A stretch of 54,792 bases of DNA, taken from SAR202 cluster bacterium (GTDB taxonomy: Bacteria > Chloroflexota > Dehalococcoidia > Lucifugimonadales > UBA826). Made by a program: the position numbers and the translations under genes. Below the pieces are notes generated by a model that was not told the origin of the DNA, did not search any database, and was given only the letters and a program-made list of their open reading frames with translations. Below are positions 34,978 to 43,343 of this stretch, piece after piece; within the stretch, counting starts at the first letter, position 1, and every line of letters starts with the position of its first letter. The stretch covers positions 1-54,792 of the forward strand of contig VFFS01000060.1 of assembly GCA_009392815.1 (NCBI GenBank), written 5' to 3'.

Positions 34978-36252
34978 ATGAGAAACTACCTATTTAAAAC
35001 AAAACTCTTATGGTTTCTAATACTAGTAGTATGCCTAGTGGTTAGCATAGTTGCCTACGGTAAACTTACATCATCCAAAATGGAATCTGCTGCAGGAAGT
35101 CATGGATTTTCAATTTTTCGCTGGGAACTTCAAACAGTCCCGTTAAAATGGATGCACCTACTTTGGGAAATGTACCCGGGAAACAGACCTTCTCATTCTG
35201 AAAGATATTTAATCGTTAAAGAATATCTGCAAGTGGGTAAAAAGCTCACAAAAGAGAGCTCAAGAATCGAAACCCAACTCATAGCTGGGGGAATAACCGA
35301 ACCCGCAAATATCACAGAAATTGTAGATGACAAGGTATCTCACCTAGCCAATCAGAAAAAAATCTTACGTAACCGTGCCGAGGAAGCAATCGAAGCCGCA
35401 GTAAGCCAGGCCGCCACAGATAATGGGTTGGGACTGGCTTTCGGAATACTTTTTCCTCCCACTGACTTCAGACTCGAAGAACCTCCACTTATTCTAGTTT
35501 CCTCACCTAGAAATAAAATCAGATTAGAAGAATCACATCTGATCGAAAACAATATTGATTTCGAAGAAAGGTACCTTATTGAATCTAGGGCAGAGTCAGA
35601 CGGAAAGACATCTGCACTGGTTGACAATCTTTCAGGTCTAGGAACTTATCCAGCTTTTGTTTCAGATAAATATGACCTCAGATACTTGATGAGGACGGCG
35701 GCACACGAATGGTTACATAACTACTGGATATTTCATCCTCTTGGCCGAAATATGTGGTCCTCACCGGATATGTACACACTCAACGAGACTGCCGCAAATA
35801 TCGCTGGGAACGAACTGGGAGATCAGGCTTTTGAATTCCTGGGAGGAGATATCAGTGAATATGAGTATAAATATTCTAAAAGCGAGACTGCCAATCCACA
35901 TCTGACAAGAATATTAAGAGAAACCAGGCGCGAAACTGAAATTTTTTTGGAGAATGGAGATATCGAAGGAGCCGAGGAATACATGGACCGGCAGCGTTGG
36001 CAACTTAGACTTGGAGGCTACTCAATTAGAAAAATAAACCAAGCTTATTTCGCTTTTAGAGGAAACTATGCAGATGGACCTTCATCAATAAATCCGATCG
36101 GTTCTGAACTAGAAGAATTCAGAGAATATTTCGATAATGTCGGGGAATTCATTAAAACGATCCGTGGAGTAAAAAGCTATAAAGAATTTACATCTTTGCT
36201 TGAGTCTAAGAGGAAATCAAACACCATAGTGAAGGAAACACCAAAGCTCTAA
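34978..36252 (+). CDS. Membrane-anchored putative HExxH metallopeptidase, family not recognised
   Basis: I do not recognise this family. A hydrophobic segment near the N terminus (LLWFLILVVCLVVSIVAYG) suggests one membrane anchor with the rest outside the membrane. In the middle, HEWLHNYW gives an HExxH zinc motif, and 22 residues later LNETAANIAGNE supplies a glutamate in the place a gluzincin would have its third ligand. The C-terminal part is helical and rich in charged residues. An unknown peptidase is the simplest reading. The ATG at 34978 and a TTG at 34963 are both possible; neither has a clear Shine-Dalgarno motif. Its stop interlocks with the stop of the converging acyl-CoA dehydrogenase. 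Confidence 0.7.
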   Translation: MRNYLFKTKLLWFLILVVCLVVSIVAYGKLTSSKMESAAGSHGFSIFRWELQTVPLKWMHLLWEMYPGNRPSHSERYLIVKEYLQVGKKLTKESSRIETQLIAGGITEPANITEIVDDKVSHLANQKKILRNRAEEAIEAAVSQAATDNGLGLAFGILFPPTDFRLEEPPLILVSSPRNKIRLEESHLIENNIDFEERYLIESRAESDGKTSALVDNLSGLGTYPAFVSDKYDLRYLMRTAAHEWLHNYWIFHPLGRNMWSSPDMYTLNETAANIAGNELGDQAFEFLGGDISEYEYKYSKSETANPHLTRILRETRRETEIFLENGDIEGAEEYMDRQRWQLRLGGYSIRKINQAYFAFRGNYADGPSSINPIGSELEEFREYFDNVGEFIKTIRGVKSYKEFTSLLESKRKSNTIVKETPKL

Positions 36253-37349
36253 AGAATCCCTGCATCAAATTCCAAAGCCCCCTTACTCACAGATAGCCTG
36301 AGTACATCGGTTGCACCGCCTGCTAGCCTCATGGACCTTATTTTTCTATAAATTACCTCCAAGGGATGACCATTTATTAAACCTCTTCCCCCAACTAATT
36401 GAACAGCTGAGTCTATTATCGAAGAAGAGGTCTCTGTACAAAAAACCTTGGCGGACGTAACCTCATTTATGGAGTCTTGATCCTTTTCAAGTATCCTCGC
36501 AGCTCTATACAAAGTAGCCCTCGTGGCAAATGTATTAATCCTCATTTCTCCATAACGAAGTCTTACCCCTTCTAAATCCCCCAACGTTCCCCCAGATCTA
36601 TGGGAAATCATTAAATTTTCCGCTACAAGCGACATCGCATATATAGCCATGCCAGTTGCTATGGCTGCCTGTTCCAGGCGCTCTTTCAAAATTCCCCCAA
36701 TAGCTCTTGGAATACCCTCGCCAATTGCTCCCACCACGTGATTAGAACTCACAATAACATCGTTGAAAGTTACTTCTGAATGGGCACTACCATCTAGACT
36801 TACAAACGGTTCACCGATAACAACACCATCAGTAGTTGTATCTATGACCAATACAGCTTGTCCCGATGGACGCGAATTATCATTATGTTTAACGTTTAAC
36901 ACCACAGACATGAAATCCGAGTTATGCACAGAGGAGACATACGACTTTTTCCCAGTAATCCTAAGATCGCCTTCAATCCAAGTTGCTACAGTGGGATTTG
37001 ATGAATCAGATTCAGTAAACGCAAACGACCCTGTTTTGTCCCCCCGGAGCATCGGATAAAGATAGTTTTTTGCAATGTCATCGTTGGCTCCCGATAATAT
37101 GCCAGGAGCTGGACCAATTACATCGGAAATATTTGATATACCCGCGGATGCGACAGTTTCATAACATACCGCAAGCTTCAAAGGTCCCGCATCCGAACCT
37201 CCGTATTCAATCGGTTGAGGAATCTTATAGATCCCCTTTGCAAGACAGGCATCCTTGAGTTCAATTGAAGAAAGATTAACTTTGTCGATAAGGAAATCTA
37301 AAAGATCAGCACGAAATTCTTCTAACTCTTTGGGAAGAAACTCTGGCAT
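36249..37349 (-). CDS. Acyl-CoA dehydrogenase family protein
   Basis: Flavoprotein of 366 residues of the acyl-CoA dehydrogenase fold: N-terminal helical domain, a middle beta domain with GSFAFTESDSSNPTVATW and ITGKKSYVSSVHNSDFM, and a C-terminal helical domain with ERLEQAAIATGMAIYAM and VQLVGGRGLINGHPLEVIYRKIRSMRLAGGATDVLRL split at its end. The C-terminal helix contains the glycine-rich turn that binds FAD in this family. A catalytic glutamate near the end is not obvious (the usual EG.(T/S) reads AGGATD), so substrate class is uncertain. Downstream of an MDR-family reductase on the same strand. Confidence 0.85.
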   Translation of the reverse strand: MPEFLPKELEEFRADLLDFLIDKVNLSSIELKDACLAKGIYKIPQPIEYGGSDAGPLKLAVCYETVASAGISNISDVIGPAPGILSGANDDIAKNYLYPMLRGDKTGSFAFTESDSSNPTVATWIEGDLRITGKKSYVSSVHNSDFMSVVLNVKHNDNSRPSGQAVLVIDTTTDGVVIGEPFVSLDGSAHSEVTFNDVIVSSNHVVGAIGEGIPRAIGGILKERLEQAAIATGMAIYAMSLVAENLMISHRSGGTLGDLEGVRLRYGEMRINTFATRATLYRAARILEKDQDSINEVTSAKVFCTETSSSIIDSAVQLVGGRGLINGHPLEVIYRKIRSMRLAGGATDVLRLSVSKGALEFDAGIL

Positions 37350-37387
37350 TCTCGGAACAACCCCCTATTGATGCTTATTTGTCTACC

Positions 37388-38398
37388 TTATCCGGTGACC
37401 TTAATCAACGTTTTGCCAAAATTTTCCCCATTCAACATACCGATAAATGTTCTAGGAGCGTTTTCGAGACCGTCGACAACATCTTCTCTATAACGCAATT
37501 TACCTTCTTTAATCCATTTCGCCATCATATTTAAACCCTCTTCGTACCTATTTTCATAGGCAAAAACCAAGAATCCCTCCATCTTCGCCTGGCTTCTTGT
37601 AAGAATTCCAAGGTTTCGTGGGGCAAGATCAGGTTCTTTGAGATTATATTGGGAAATCTGCCCACATACGGCAATTCGGGCCCGAATGTTCAATCTATCC
37701 ATAACAGCATCAGTAACCAAACCTCCCACGTTATCAAAATAGACGTCTATTCCTTCCGGGCATTCTTGATCTAATGCATCACCTACGTTTTGTGTTTTAT
37801 AGTTGATACCAGAATCGAAACCCAGTTCTTCCACAATGTACTGGACTTTAGAATCTGACCCAGCTGTACCTATTACCCTACAACCCATTATCTTTGCTAT
37901 CTGACCTACGACCTGACCAACAGCACCTGAAGCGGCGGAAACCACCACTGTCTCCCCAGGGTTAGGTGAACAAACGTCCAAGAACCCGAAATAAGCGGTA
38001 AGTCCTGGCATACCAAGAATTCCAATACTCGTCTGAAGTGGACCCAGAGATTCATCAACCTTCCTGACTCCAGATCCATCCGACAAAGCATAACTCTGCC
38101 AACCTAACCTTCCCTCAACAGAATCTCCAACTGAAAACGCTGGAGACCTAGAATGAACGACTCTTCCTGCCGCCCCACCAACCATAACTTCGCCTATCTC
38201 TACCGGTGAGGCATAGGATTTAGCATCATTCATACGGCCTCTCATATACGGATCCAAGGAAAGCCATTCGACCTTGACAACAATTTCCCCCTCTTCTGGC
38301 TCCGGTATAGGGGATTCCACTATTTGAAAATCATCTTCTGTAGGAAACCCAACAGGACGGGACTTCAACAGAACTCTAATGTTTATTTCGTTATTCAA
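37388..38398 (-). CDS. NADP-dependent MDR-family oxidoreductase (CurA-like)
   Basis: Zinc-independent medium-chain reductase of 336 residues, like curcumin/leukotriene B4 reductases. N terminus RVLLKSRPVGFPTEDDFQIVESPIPEPEEGEI, then SLDPYMRGRMND, which is diagnostic of this subgroup. The nucleotide-binding motif is VVSAASGAVGQVVGQIAKIMGCRVIGTAG split around the turn, and VYFDNVGG follows. It should reduce a carbon-carbon double bond of an enone with NADPH. The structural and catalytic zinc ligands of alcohol dehydrogenases are absent. Thirty-eight bases before the acyl-CoA dehydrogenase on the same strand. Confidence 0.87.
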   Translation of the reverse strand: MNNEINIRVLLKSRPVGFPTEDDFQIVESPIPEPEEGEIVVKVEWLSLDPYMRGRMNDAKSYASPVEIGEVMVGGAAGRVVHSRSPAFSVGDSVEGRLGWQSYALSDGSGVRKVDESLGPLQTSIGILGMPGLTAYFGFLDVCSPNPGETVVVSAASGAVGQVVGQIAKIMGCRVIGTAGSDSKVQYIVEELGFDSGINYKTQNVGDALDQECPEGIDVYFDNVGGLVTDAVMDRLNIRARIAVCGQISQYNLKEPDLAPRNLGILTRSQAKMEGFLVFAYENRYEEGLNMMAKWIKEGKLRYREDVVDGLENAPRTFIGMLNGENFGKTLIKVTG

Positions 38399-38571
38399 AT
38401 GATATGTACCTACAATTTTTTAAAATTTAATAGAGCCTGGAGCAAGATCTTTCGCCTATCATATCGGTTCAATAAAACGACAACAATTCCTGTTTAAACC
38501 CTGCTATATAATCAAAGTATAATTATTCTCACTCTTTTGCATATCCAGTCATAAATACAAAGGCGTATTAA

Positions 38572-38922
38572 TTGAAGATTCTTGGAATACATTTACTTCT
38601 AGATTTGGAGAAATGTGACCCTAATAAGCTGGATGACCTCGGAGTTATGAAAAAGTTGCTAACCAAAGCTGCGCTAGACGCCGGGGCACATGTAGTCGGA
38701 GAAACATTCCACAAATTTGAACCAATAGGAATCACTGGTGTTTTGGCAATAGCTGAATCTCATATATCTGTACATACTTGGCCTGAATATAGTTATGCTT
38801 CAGCAGATATATTCTCATGTGGAGACGACTTCGATATAGAAAAAGCTTCAAATGTATTGATTGAAGGCTTGAACTGCCAGAAACCAACCATTATCAGGAA
38901 AGAGCGCGGGCTGCATGAGTGA
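38572..38922 (+). CDS. speD: S-adenosylmethionine decarboxylase proenzyme
   Basis: Pyruvoyl enzyme that decarboxylates SAM to give the aminopropyl donor for spermidine. The self-cleavage site is ESHIS with the serine at residue 63 that becomes the pyruvoyl group; H68 (SVHTWPEYSYASADIFSCG region) and C83 are the other processing/catalytic residues, at the same positions as in the Thermotoga enzyme. Length 116 is that of the short bacterial class. TTG start with AAAGG 8 bases upstream. The stop overlaps the speE start by eight bases. Its product by-path yields methylthioadenosine, handled by mtnP. Confidence 0.95.
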   Translation: MKILGIHLLLDLEKCDPNKLDDLGVMKKLLTKAALDAGAHVVGETFHKFEPIGITGVLAIAESHISVHTWPEYSYASADIFSCGDDFDIEKASNVLIEGLNCQKPTIIRKERGLHE

Positions 38923-39844
38923 TCCTCTTAGTTTCCCTAAAGGGGAATGGCATATTGAATATATAACTCCTAAGCTTATTCAGGCAGAAAAACGCGGGCA
39001 AATATTGTTCCAACAAACCACTCCATACCAAGAAGTAGTTATTTTGGAAGGTGCTGAATTTGGAAAATCACTAATATTGGACGGGAAGACACAATCAACT
39101 GAAATGGACGAGTTCATTTATCATGAAGCTCTCGTGCATCCAGCGATGACATCCCATGACAATCCAAGGAACATTTTTATTGCCGGGGGAGGAGAGGGAG
39201 CTACAGCAAGAGAAGTTCTGAAGCATAATACGGTTCAAAATGTGGTTATGCTCGACATAGATGAACAGGTCGTTAAAGCATGCCAAGAATTCCTTCCATC
39301 ACATCACAAAGGATCATTTGAAGACCCACGAATGAACCTAATCATTGGCGATGCTGCCCATTTTCTCGAACAGACTAAGGAATCATTCGACATAATAATA
39401 ATTGACGTTCCTGACCCAATAGAGGACGGACCCGCCCACAAAATATTTACCAGAGAGTTCTACCAAATTGTCAAAAAGAGACTGAACAGTAACGGATTTA
39501 TCGTAGTCCAGTCAGGGCCAACCGCCCATTCTTTTGCGACCGATTGTTTTACAGTGGTAGCAAACACAATAAGCAAAGAATTCATATCAACAGCAAACTA
39601 CCACGTATTCGTACCCGCTTTCGGGTCAACATGGGGCTTCACTATAGGCAGCCCTTCTGGAAACAAGTTTCCCATGAACTTCAAAGAATTAGATCAAATA
39701 CTATTAAAAAGAGAGGTAAGAGACCTTCTTATGTTTGACGGTAAGACATCCGACGGTTTATTTGCTCTTCCAAAATATCTTAAGCAAGAACTACAAAAAG
39801 AAACCCGTATTATCACCGAAAATAACCCTCTATACGTTGTTTAA
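38915..39844 (+). CDS. speE: Spermidine synthase (polyamine aminopropyltransferase)
   Basis: Transfers the aminopropyl group from decarboxylated SAM to putrescine, releasing methylthioadenosine. 309 residues. Signatures: the N-terminal strand region ending LDGKTQSTEMDEFIYHEALVHP split at the gate, the SAM-binding loop FIAGGGEGATAREVLKH, VVMLDIDEQVV, and IIIDVPDP followed by IFTREFYQIV. The DVPDP motif is usual for bacterial enzymes, though a small change at the diamine pocket could favour another acceptor. ATG start inside the speD end. Confidence 0.93.
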   Translation: MSDPLSFPKGEWHIEYITPKLIQAEKRGQILFQQTTPYQEVVILEGAEFGKSLILDGKTQSTEMDEFIYHEALVHPAMTSHDNPRNIFIAGGGEGATAREVLKHNTVQNVVMLDIDEQVVKACQEFLPSHHKGSFEDPRMNLIIGDAAHFLEQTKESFDIIIIDVPDPIEDGPAHKIFTREFYQIVKKRLNSNGFIVVQSGPTAHSFATDCFTVVANTISKEFISTANYHVFVPAFGSTWGFTIGSPSGNKFPMNFKELDQILLKREVRDLLMFDGKTSDGLFALPKYLKQELQKETRIITENNPLYVV

Positions 39845-39894
39845 ACCTCCTGTAAAAAGAACATAGTTTCCACCAAATATCAGAACAATAGTGC

Positions 39895-39900
39895 TACAAT
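39895..39900 (+). promoter_or_regulatory. Possible -10 box of the UvrD-like helicase gene
   Basis: TACAAT at 39895-39900, 15 bases before the ATG at 39916. No convincing -35 box is visible. If used, transcription would start around 39906, giving a leader of about ten bases without a Shine-Dalgarno motif. Confidence 0.35.
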
Positions 39901-39915
39901 TGCACACATAAAACT

Positions 39916-42228
39916 ATGGACACCAATTTCCTCGACGAACTCAATATTGCGCAGAAGAAAGCTGTTGAAAACACGGATGGCCCCGTCCTCATAGTTGCAG
40001 GGCCTGGTAGTGGAAAGACACGAGTAATTACCAGCAGAATAGCCTACCTAATCCAGAGACAAGGGGTTAACCCTTATAACATTGCTGCGGTCACTTTCAC
40101 CAACAAAGCAGCATCGGAGATGAAGGACCGTCTATCTTCCATGTTGGGAAGTGATGCTGCCCGGGTGACTGCCAGCACTTTCCACTCATTCTGTTCTATG
40201 GTGCTCCGTCGTGAAGGAGCAGCAGTAGGTCTTGACAGAGATTTCGTAATTTTTGATGACGATGATCAAATTGATACTATCAAGAAAGCAATGAAGGATT
40301 TGGATATAGATCCAAAATCGTTCGCCCCTAGAAATATTCTCTCCAGAATTTCAAACTCCAAAAGTCAACTCATTGATTACGAACAATTTGTAAAGCAAAA
40401 AGGGAATTATTACGACGAAGTCGTTGGGCGCGTTTTTGAAAACTATGAAAATACTCTTTCTCAAAGTAATGCAGCAGATTTTGATGACTTGTTGATGAAA
40501 ACACACGATTTGTTTTTGAATAATCCAAGTGTTTTAGAGAACTATCAAAATAGATTCATTTACTTAATGGTGGACGAGTTCCAGGACACAAACATTGCCC
40601 AATACGGTATAGCCAAGCAAATCGCTGGTACTCATAGAAATTTGTGTGTAGTTGGTGACCCGGATCAATCCATTTATTCCTGGAGAAACGCTGATATACG
40701 AAACATATTGAGCTTTAGAGACGACTTTCCTGAAGCAGACCTCATTCCTCTTGAAGAGAACTACAGATCGACGCAAACAATTCTTGAAGGAGCGAGAGAG
40801 TTAATTTCTGCCAACAAGGAGCGTGTGGAAAAAAATCTCTGGACCAGAAATGATAAAGGAAATCTCATCACGGTTGTGGAGGGGTATAACGAAGATGAAG
40901 AAGCACATTTAGTTCTGAAAGAGATTGTAAGAATTCTAGATTCTGGGAAACATTCTCAAAAGGACATTGCAGTAATGTACCGAGTAAATGCCCAGTCGCG
41001 AACTTTTGAAATGGCTTGTCAGAAATACAGAATCCCCTACCAAATAGTAGGAGGAATAAAGTTCTACCAAAGAAAAGAGATAAAAGATATAACCGCCTAT
41101 CTTAGGACACTTTTAAATCCAAACGACAGCATAAGTCTGGCCAGAATTATCAATATGCCTACAAGAGGTCTAGGACAGCGGACCATTAACGAAATCACCA
41201 GAATTGCACGCGTCAACAACCTTTCAATGTTTGAGGTGATTGAAAAGCTTACAGATCCCGACTCAGAGACGGAAACACTCGGAATCCAGCTGTCTAAAAG
41301 AGCTTTAAACTCCTTAGAACAATTCCGAGATCTTATTACGAGTCTTCGCAGCAAGATAGACAATGATTTAATCAATCTAATTGATTCTGTGGTCCAACAG
41401 ACTGGATATCACAAATACCTCCAGAACGACCAGGAGCAAGGAGAAGAAAGACTAGAAAACATTCAAGAATATATGAACTCGGCTAGAGAATACGCCCACA
41501 TGGAAAATCGTGAAGGGCTCACCACATTTCTAGAGAGCGTCGCACTCGTATCAGATATAGACGATTTGGATGATTCCGAAGAGTCGATAACCTTGATCAC
41601 ACTCCACCAAGCTAAAGGACTAGAATTTCCCGCGGTTTTTATGGTTGGTATGGAAGAGGGAATACTTCCTCACAGGCGAGCAATAGAAACCGGGGATCCC
41701 TCAGAATTGGAAGAGGAACGAAGGCTTTGTTATGTAGGTATGACTCGAGCACAGTCTCTTCTCTATATGATGAGAGCCTTTCGCAGAGGATTCAGAGGGG
41801 GCTTGGAACCCTCAGCCCCCTCGCGATTCCTTTCAGAAATCCCGAGAAATTTAATTCATATGCCCGGTTTGGACAATCAAAGTACTGAAAACTCTACAAC
41901 ACGGAACCAAAAGAGTAGTCAAGCGAATCCCGGGAAAAACATCAAGCGCTCAAAAACCATGAGGACACAGAATACGGTCACATCAAACAATCGCATAGTG
42001 AAACCTAAATCACCCACTAGGCGTAAAAGGGTCGTGAACAAAATTGCTCCGCCCATCCCAACAAGTTCATACAGTGCTGGTGAAAAGGTATCACATGGGA
42101 CCTTTGGTGAAGGCATCGTTATGAATTGCGAAGCTTCCGGAGATGATTTACAGGTGACCGTGGCATTCAAAAGCGATGCAGGAGTTAAAAAACTGCTAGC
42201 AAGTCTTGCAAAACTAACCAAACTGTAG
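39916..42228 (+). CDS. UvrD/PcrA-like ATP-dependent DNA helicase
   Basis: Superfamily 1A helicase of 770 residues acting in DNA repair and replication. Walker A AGPGSGKTRVI, motif Ia AVTFTNKAASEMKDRL, Walker B YLMVDEFQDTN, motif III GDPDQSIYSWRNAD, motif IV ENYRSTQTI, motif V ITLITLHQAKGLEFPAVF, and motif VI EERRLCYVGMTRAQ are all present. The low-complexity linker (about residues 655-715) and the C-terminal YSAGEKVSHGTFGEGIV domain are typical of PcrA, which binds RNA polymerase through it. There is no Shine-Dalgarno before the ATG. Confidence 0.93.
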   Translation: MDTNFLDELNIAQKKAVENTDGPVLIVAGPGSGKTRVITSRIAYLIQRQGVNPYNIAAVTFTNKAASEMKDRLSSMLGSDAARVTASTFHSFCSMVLRREGAAVGLDRDFVIFDDDDQIDTIKKAMKDLDIDPKSFAPRNILSRISNSKSQLIDYEQFVKQKGNYYDEVVGRVFENYENTLSQSNAADFDDLLMKTHDLFLNNPSVLENYQNRFIYLMVDEFQDTNIAQYGIAKQIAGTHRNLCVVGDPDQSIYSWRNADIRNILSFRDDFPEADLIPLEENYRSTQTILEGARELISANKERVEKNLWTRNDKGNLITVVEGYNEDEEAHLVLKEIVRILDSGKHSQKDIAVMYRVNAQSRTFEMACQKYRIPYQIVGGIKFYQRKEIKDITAYLRTLLNPNDSISLARIINMPTRGLGQRTINEITRIARVNNLSMFEVIEKLTDPDSETETLGIQLSKRALNSLEQFRDLITSLRSKIDNDLINLIDSVVQQTGYHKYLQNDQEQGEERLENIQEYMNSAREYAHMENREGLTTFLESVALVSDIDDLDDSEESITLITLHQAKGLEFPAVFMVGMEEGILPHRRAIETGDPSELEEERRLCYVGMTRAQSLLYMMRAFRRGFRGGLEPSAPSRFLSEIPRNLIHMPGLDNQSTENSTTRNQKSSQANPGKNIKRSKTMRTQNTVTSNNRIVKPKSPTRRKRVVNKIAPPIPTSSYSAGEKVSHGTFGEGIVMNCEASGDDLQVTVAFKSDAGVKKLLASLAKLTKL

Positions 42229-42253
42229 TCAAAGGGAAAATGAATCTGTCTTC

Positions 42254-42281
42254 TTGACACTGTGCAATGTGAGTTCATAAA
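42254..42281 (+). promoter_or_regulatory. Possible promoter of the MaoC pair
   Basis: A perfect TTGACA (42254-42259), 16-base spacer and CATAAA (42276-42281), about 60 bases before the first MaoC-type gene. Confidence 0.4.
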
Positions 42282-42341
42282 CTTGCAGCCTGAACAAGTT
42301 ACAAGAAGAACCGAACATGATCACAATAGTGGAGGAAATAC

Positions 42342-42821
42342 GTGTCGGAATCAGAATCCGTAATTACACAGGAAATGAGAGATGCCATTGGTGTCGAATC
42401 CAACCCCGTGGTTTATAACATAGAAAAAGGGGCAATAATAAGGTTCGCACAAGCTATTGGAGACAATAACGCAATATTCAATAGAGAAGATGAGGCTAGA
42501 AAGACTCGTTACAATGGGTTAGTAGCTCCTCCAACTTTTTTGCGATCCATTGCTCACGTAGAAACTCCAGAACCTAAAATTAGTGTTTCTAGTCCGTACC
42601 CAGCAAATGTGGACGGCGGAAGTGAGTGGGAATATTTCGAACCAATACATGCGGGAGATACGATAACTGCAACGACATATTTATCCGACGTCAATGAAAG
42701 AAAGGGAGGACGATTCGGAAATATGCTGATAATGGTTCGCGAAACCAAGTATGTCAACCAATTCGGTAACGTTGCGGCACTACAACGAACAACCGGAATA
42801 AGCTACCAACCACCAGAATAG
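42342..42821 (+). CDS. MaoC-like hot-dog protein (FAS1 dehydratase-like N domain)
   Basis: Hot-dog fold protein of 159 residues, like the N-terminal half of two-domain MaoC hydratases. IRFAQAIGDNNAIFNREDEARKTRYNGLVAPPTFL carries the family pattern (split here), followed by GGSEWEYFEPIHAGDTITATTYLSDV and MLIMVRETKYVNQFGNVAALQRTTGISY. Such domains hydrate enoyl-CoA or enoyl-thioesters; here the classical catalytic aspartate-histidine pair is not convincing, so it may be the partner subunit of the next gene. GTG start with GGAGG 7 bases upstream. Confidence 0.85.
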   Translation: MSESESVITQEMRDAIGVESNPVVYNIEKGAIIRFAQAIGDNNAIFNREDEARKTRYNGLVAPPTFLRSIAHVETPEPKISVSSPYPANVDGGSEWEYFEPIHAGDTITATTYLSDVNERKGGRFGNMLIMVRETKYVNQFGNVAALQRTTGISYQPPE

Positions 42822-42841
42822 TATCAGGGCAGGTAAATCTT

Positions 42842-43270
42842 ATGGAACAAATATATTTCGATGACGTTGAAGAAGGTTCGGAAGTTCCCACTTTGAGAAA
42901 GGATCCCACCCCTCAACAGTTAGTTAAATATGCAGGGGCTTCGGGGGATTTCTACCAGATTCATTATGACGTTAACTTCGCAAAAAATAACGGTCTGCCG
43001 GACATAATCCTACATGGAGCACTTAAAAACGCATTCCTTGGACAGTTGATGACCGACTATGTAGGCCACGAAGGAACGCTAAAGAAGCTGTCTTGCCAAT
43101 ACCGGGCTATGGATATACCCGGGACACCCGTGTTCGCTAAAGGTACCGTAGTAAAAAAATATGTTGAAAATTCTGAAAATGTAGTTGAATGCGAAATATG
43201 GCTCGAAAATGAAGCGGGGGAAAAAACCACACCAGGTTATGCGGTTGTTTCACTACCAAATAAATCGTAA
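42842..43270 (+). CDS. MaoC-family enoyl-CoA hydratase
   Basis: Hot-dog hydratase of 142 residues. LVKYAGASGDFYQIHYDVNFAKNNGLPDIILHGAL, in two parts, includes the catalytic aspartate (GDFYQIH) and histidine of the hydratase-2 motif. It lies 20 bases after the first MaoC protein, so the two probably form a heteromeric enzyme equivalent to a fused two-hot-dog hydratase/dehydratase. Its CoA-ester substrate cannot be read off; the acyl-CoA dehydrogenase and synthetase elsewhere in the window are possible partners. Confidence 0.87.
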   Translation: MEQIYFDDVEEGSEVPTLRKDPTPQQLVKYAGASGDFYQIHYDVNFAKNNGLPDIILHGALKNAFLGQLMTDYVGHEGTLKKLSCQYRAMDIPGTPVFAKGTVVKKYVENSENVVECEIWLENEAGEKTTPGYAVVSLPNKS

Positions 43271-43294
43271 GAGTCCTGAAACTCCCAGTAAAAT

Positions 43295-43324
43295 AAAAAA
43301 GCCCCCATTGTAGAGGGCTTTTTT
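43295..43324. terminator. Bidirectional intrinsic terminator
   Basis: AAAAAAGCCCCC (43295-43306) and GAGGGCTTTTTT (43313-43324) form a stem around a six-base loop, with A-run and T-run on the two sides, so it can stop both the MaoC transcript and the converging korB transcript. Confidence 0.9.
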
Positions 43325-43343
43325 ATGCCAGACAGTAACCGAA

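Noticed and set aside
34812-36252. tRNA-Gly as an attachment site of a mobile element
   Set aside because: No integrase, no repeated 3' tRNA fragment and no mobility genes were seen downstream.
38500-38560. Two TATAAT-like words upstream of speD as promoters
   Set aside because: No -35 hexamer at a suitable distance; AT-rich spacers give such words by chance.
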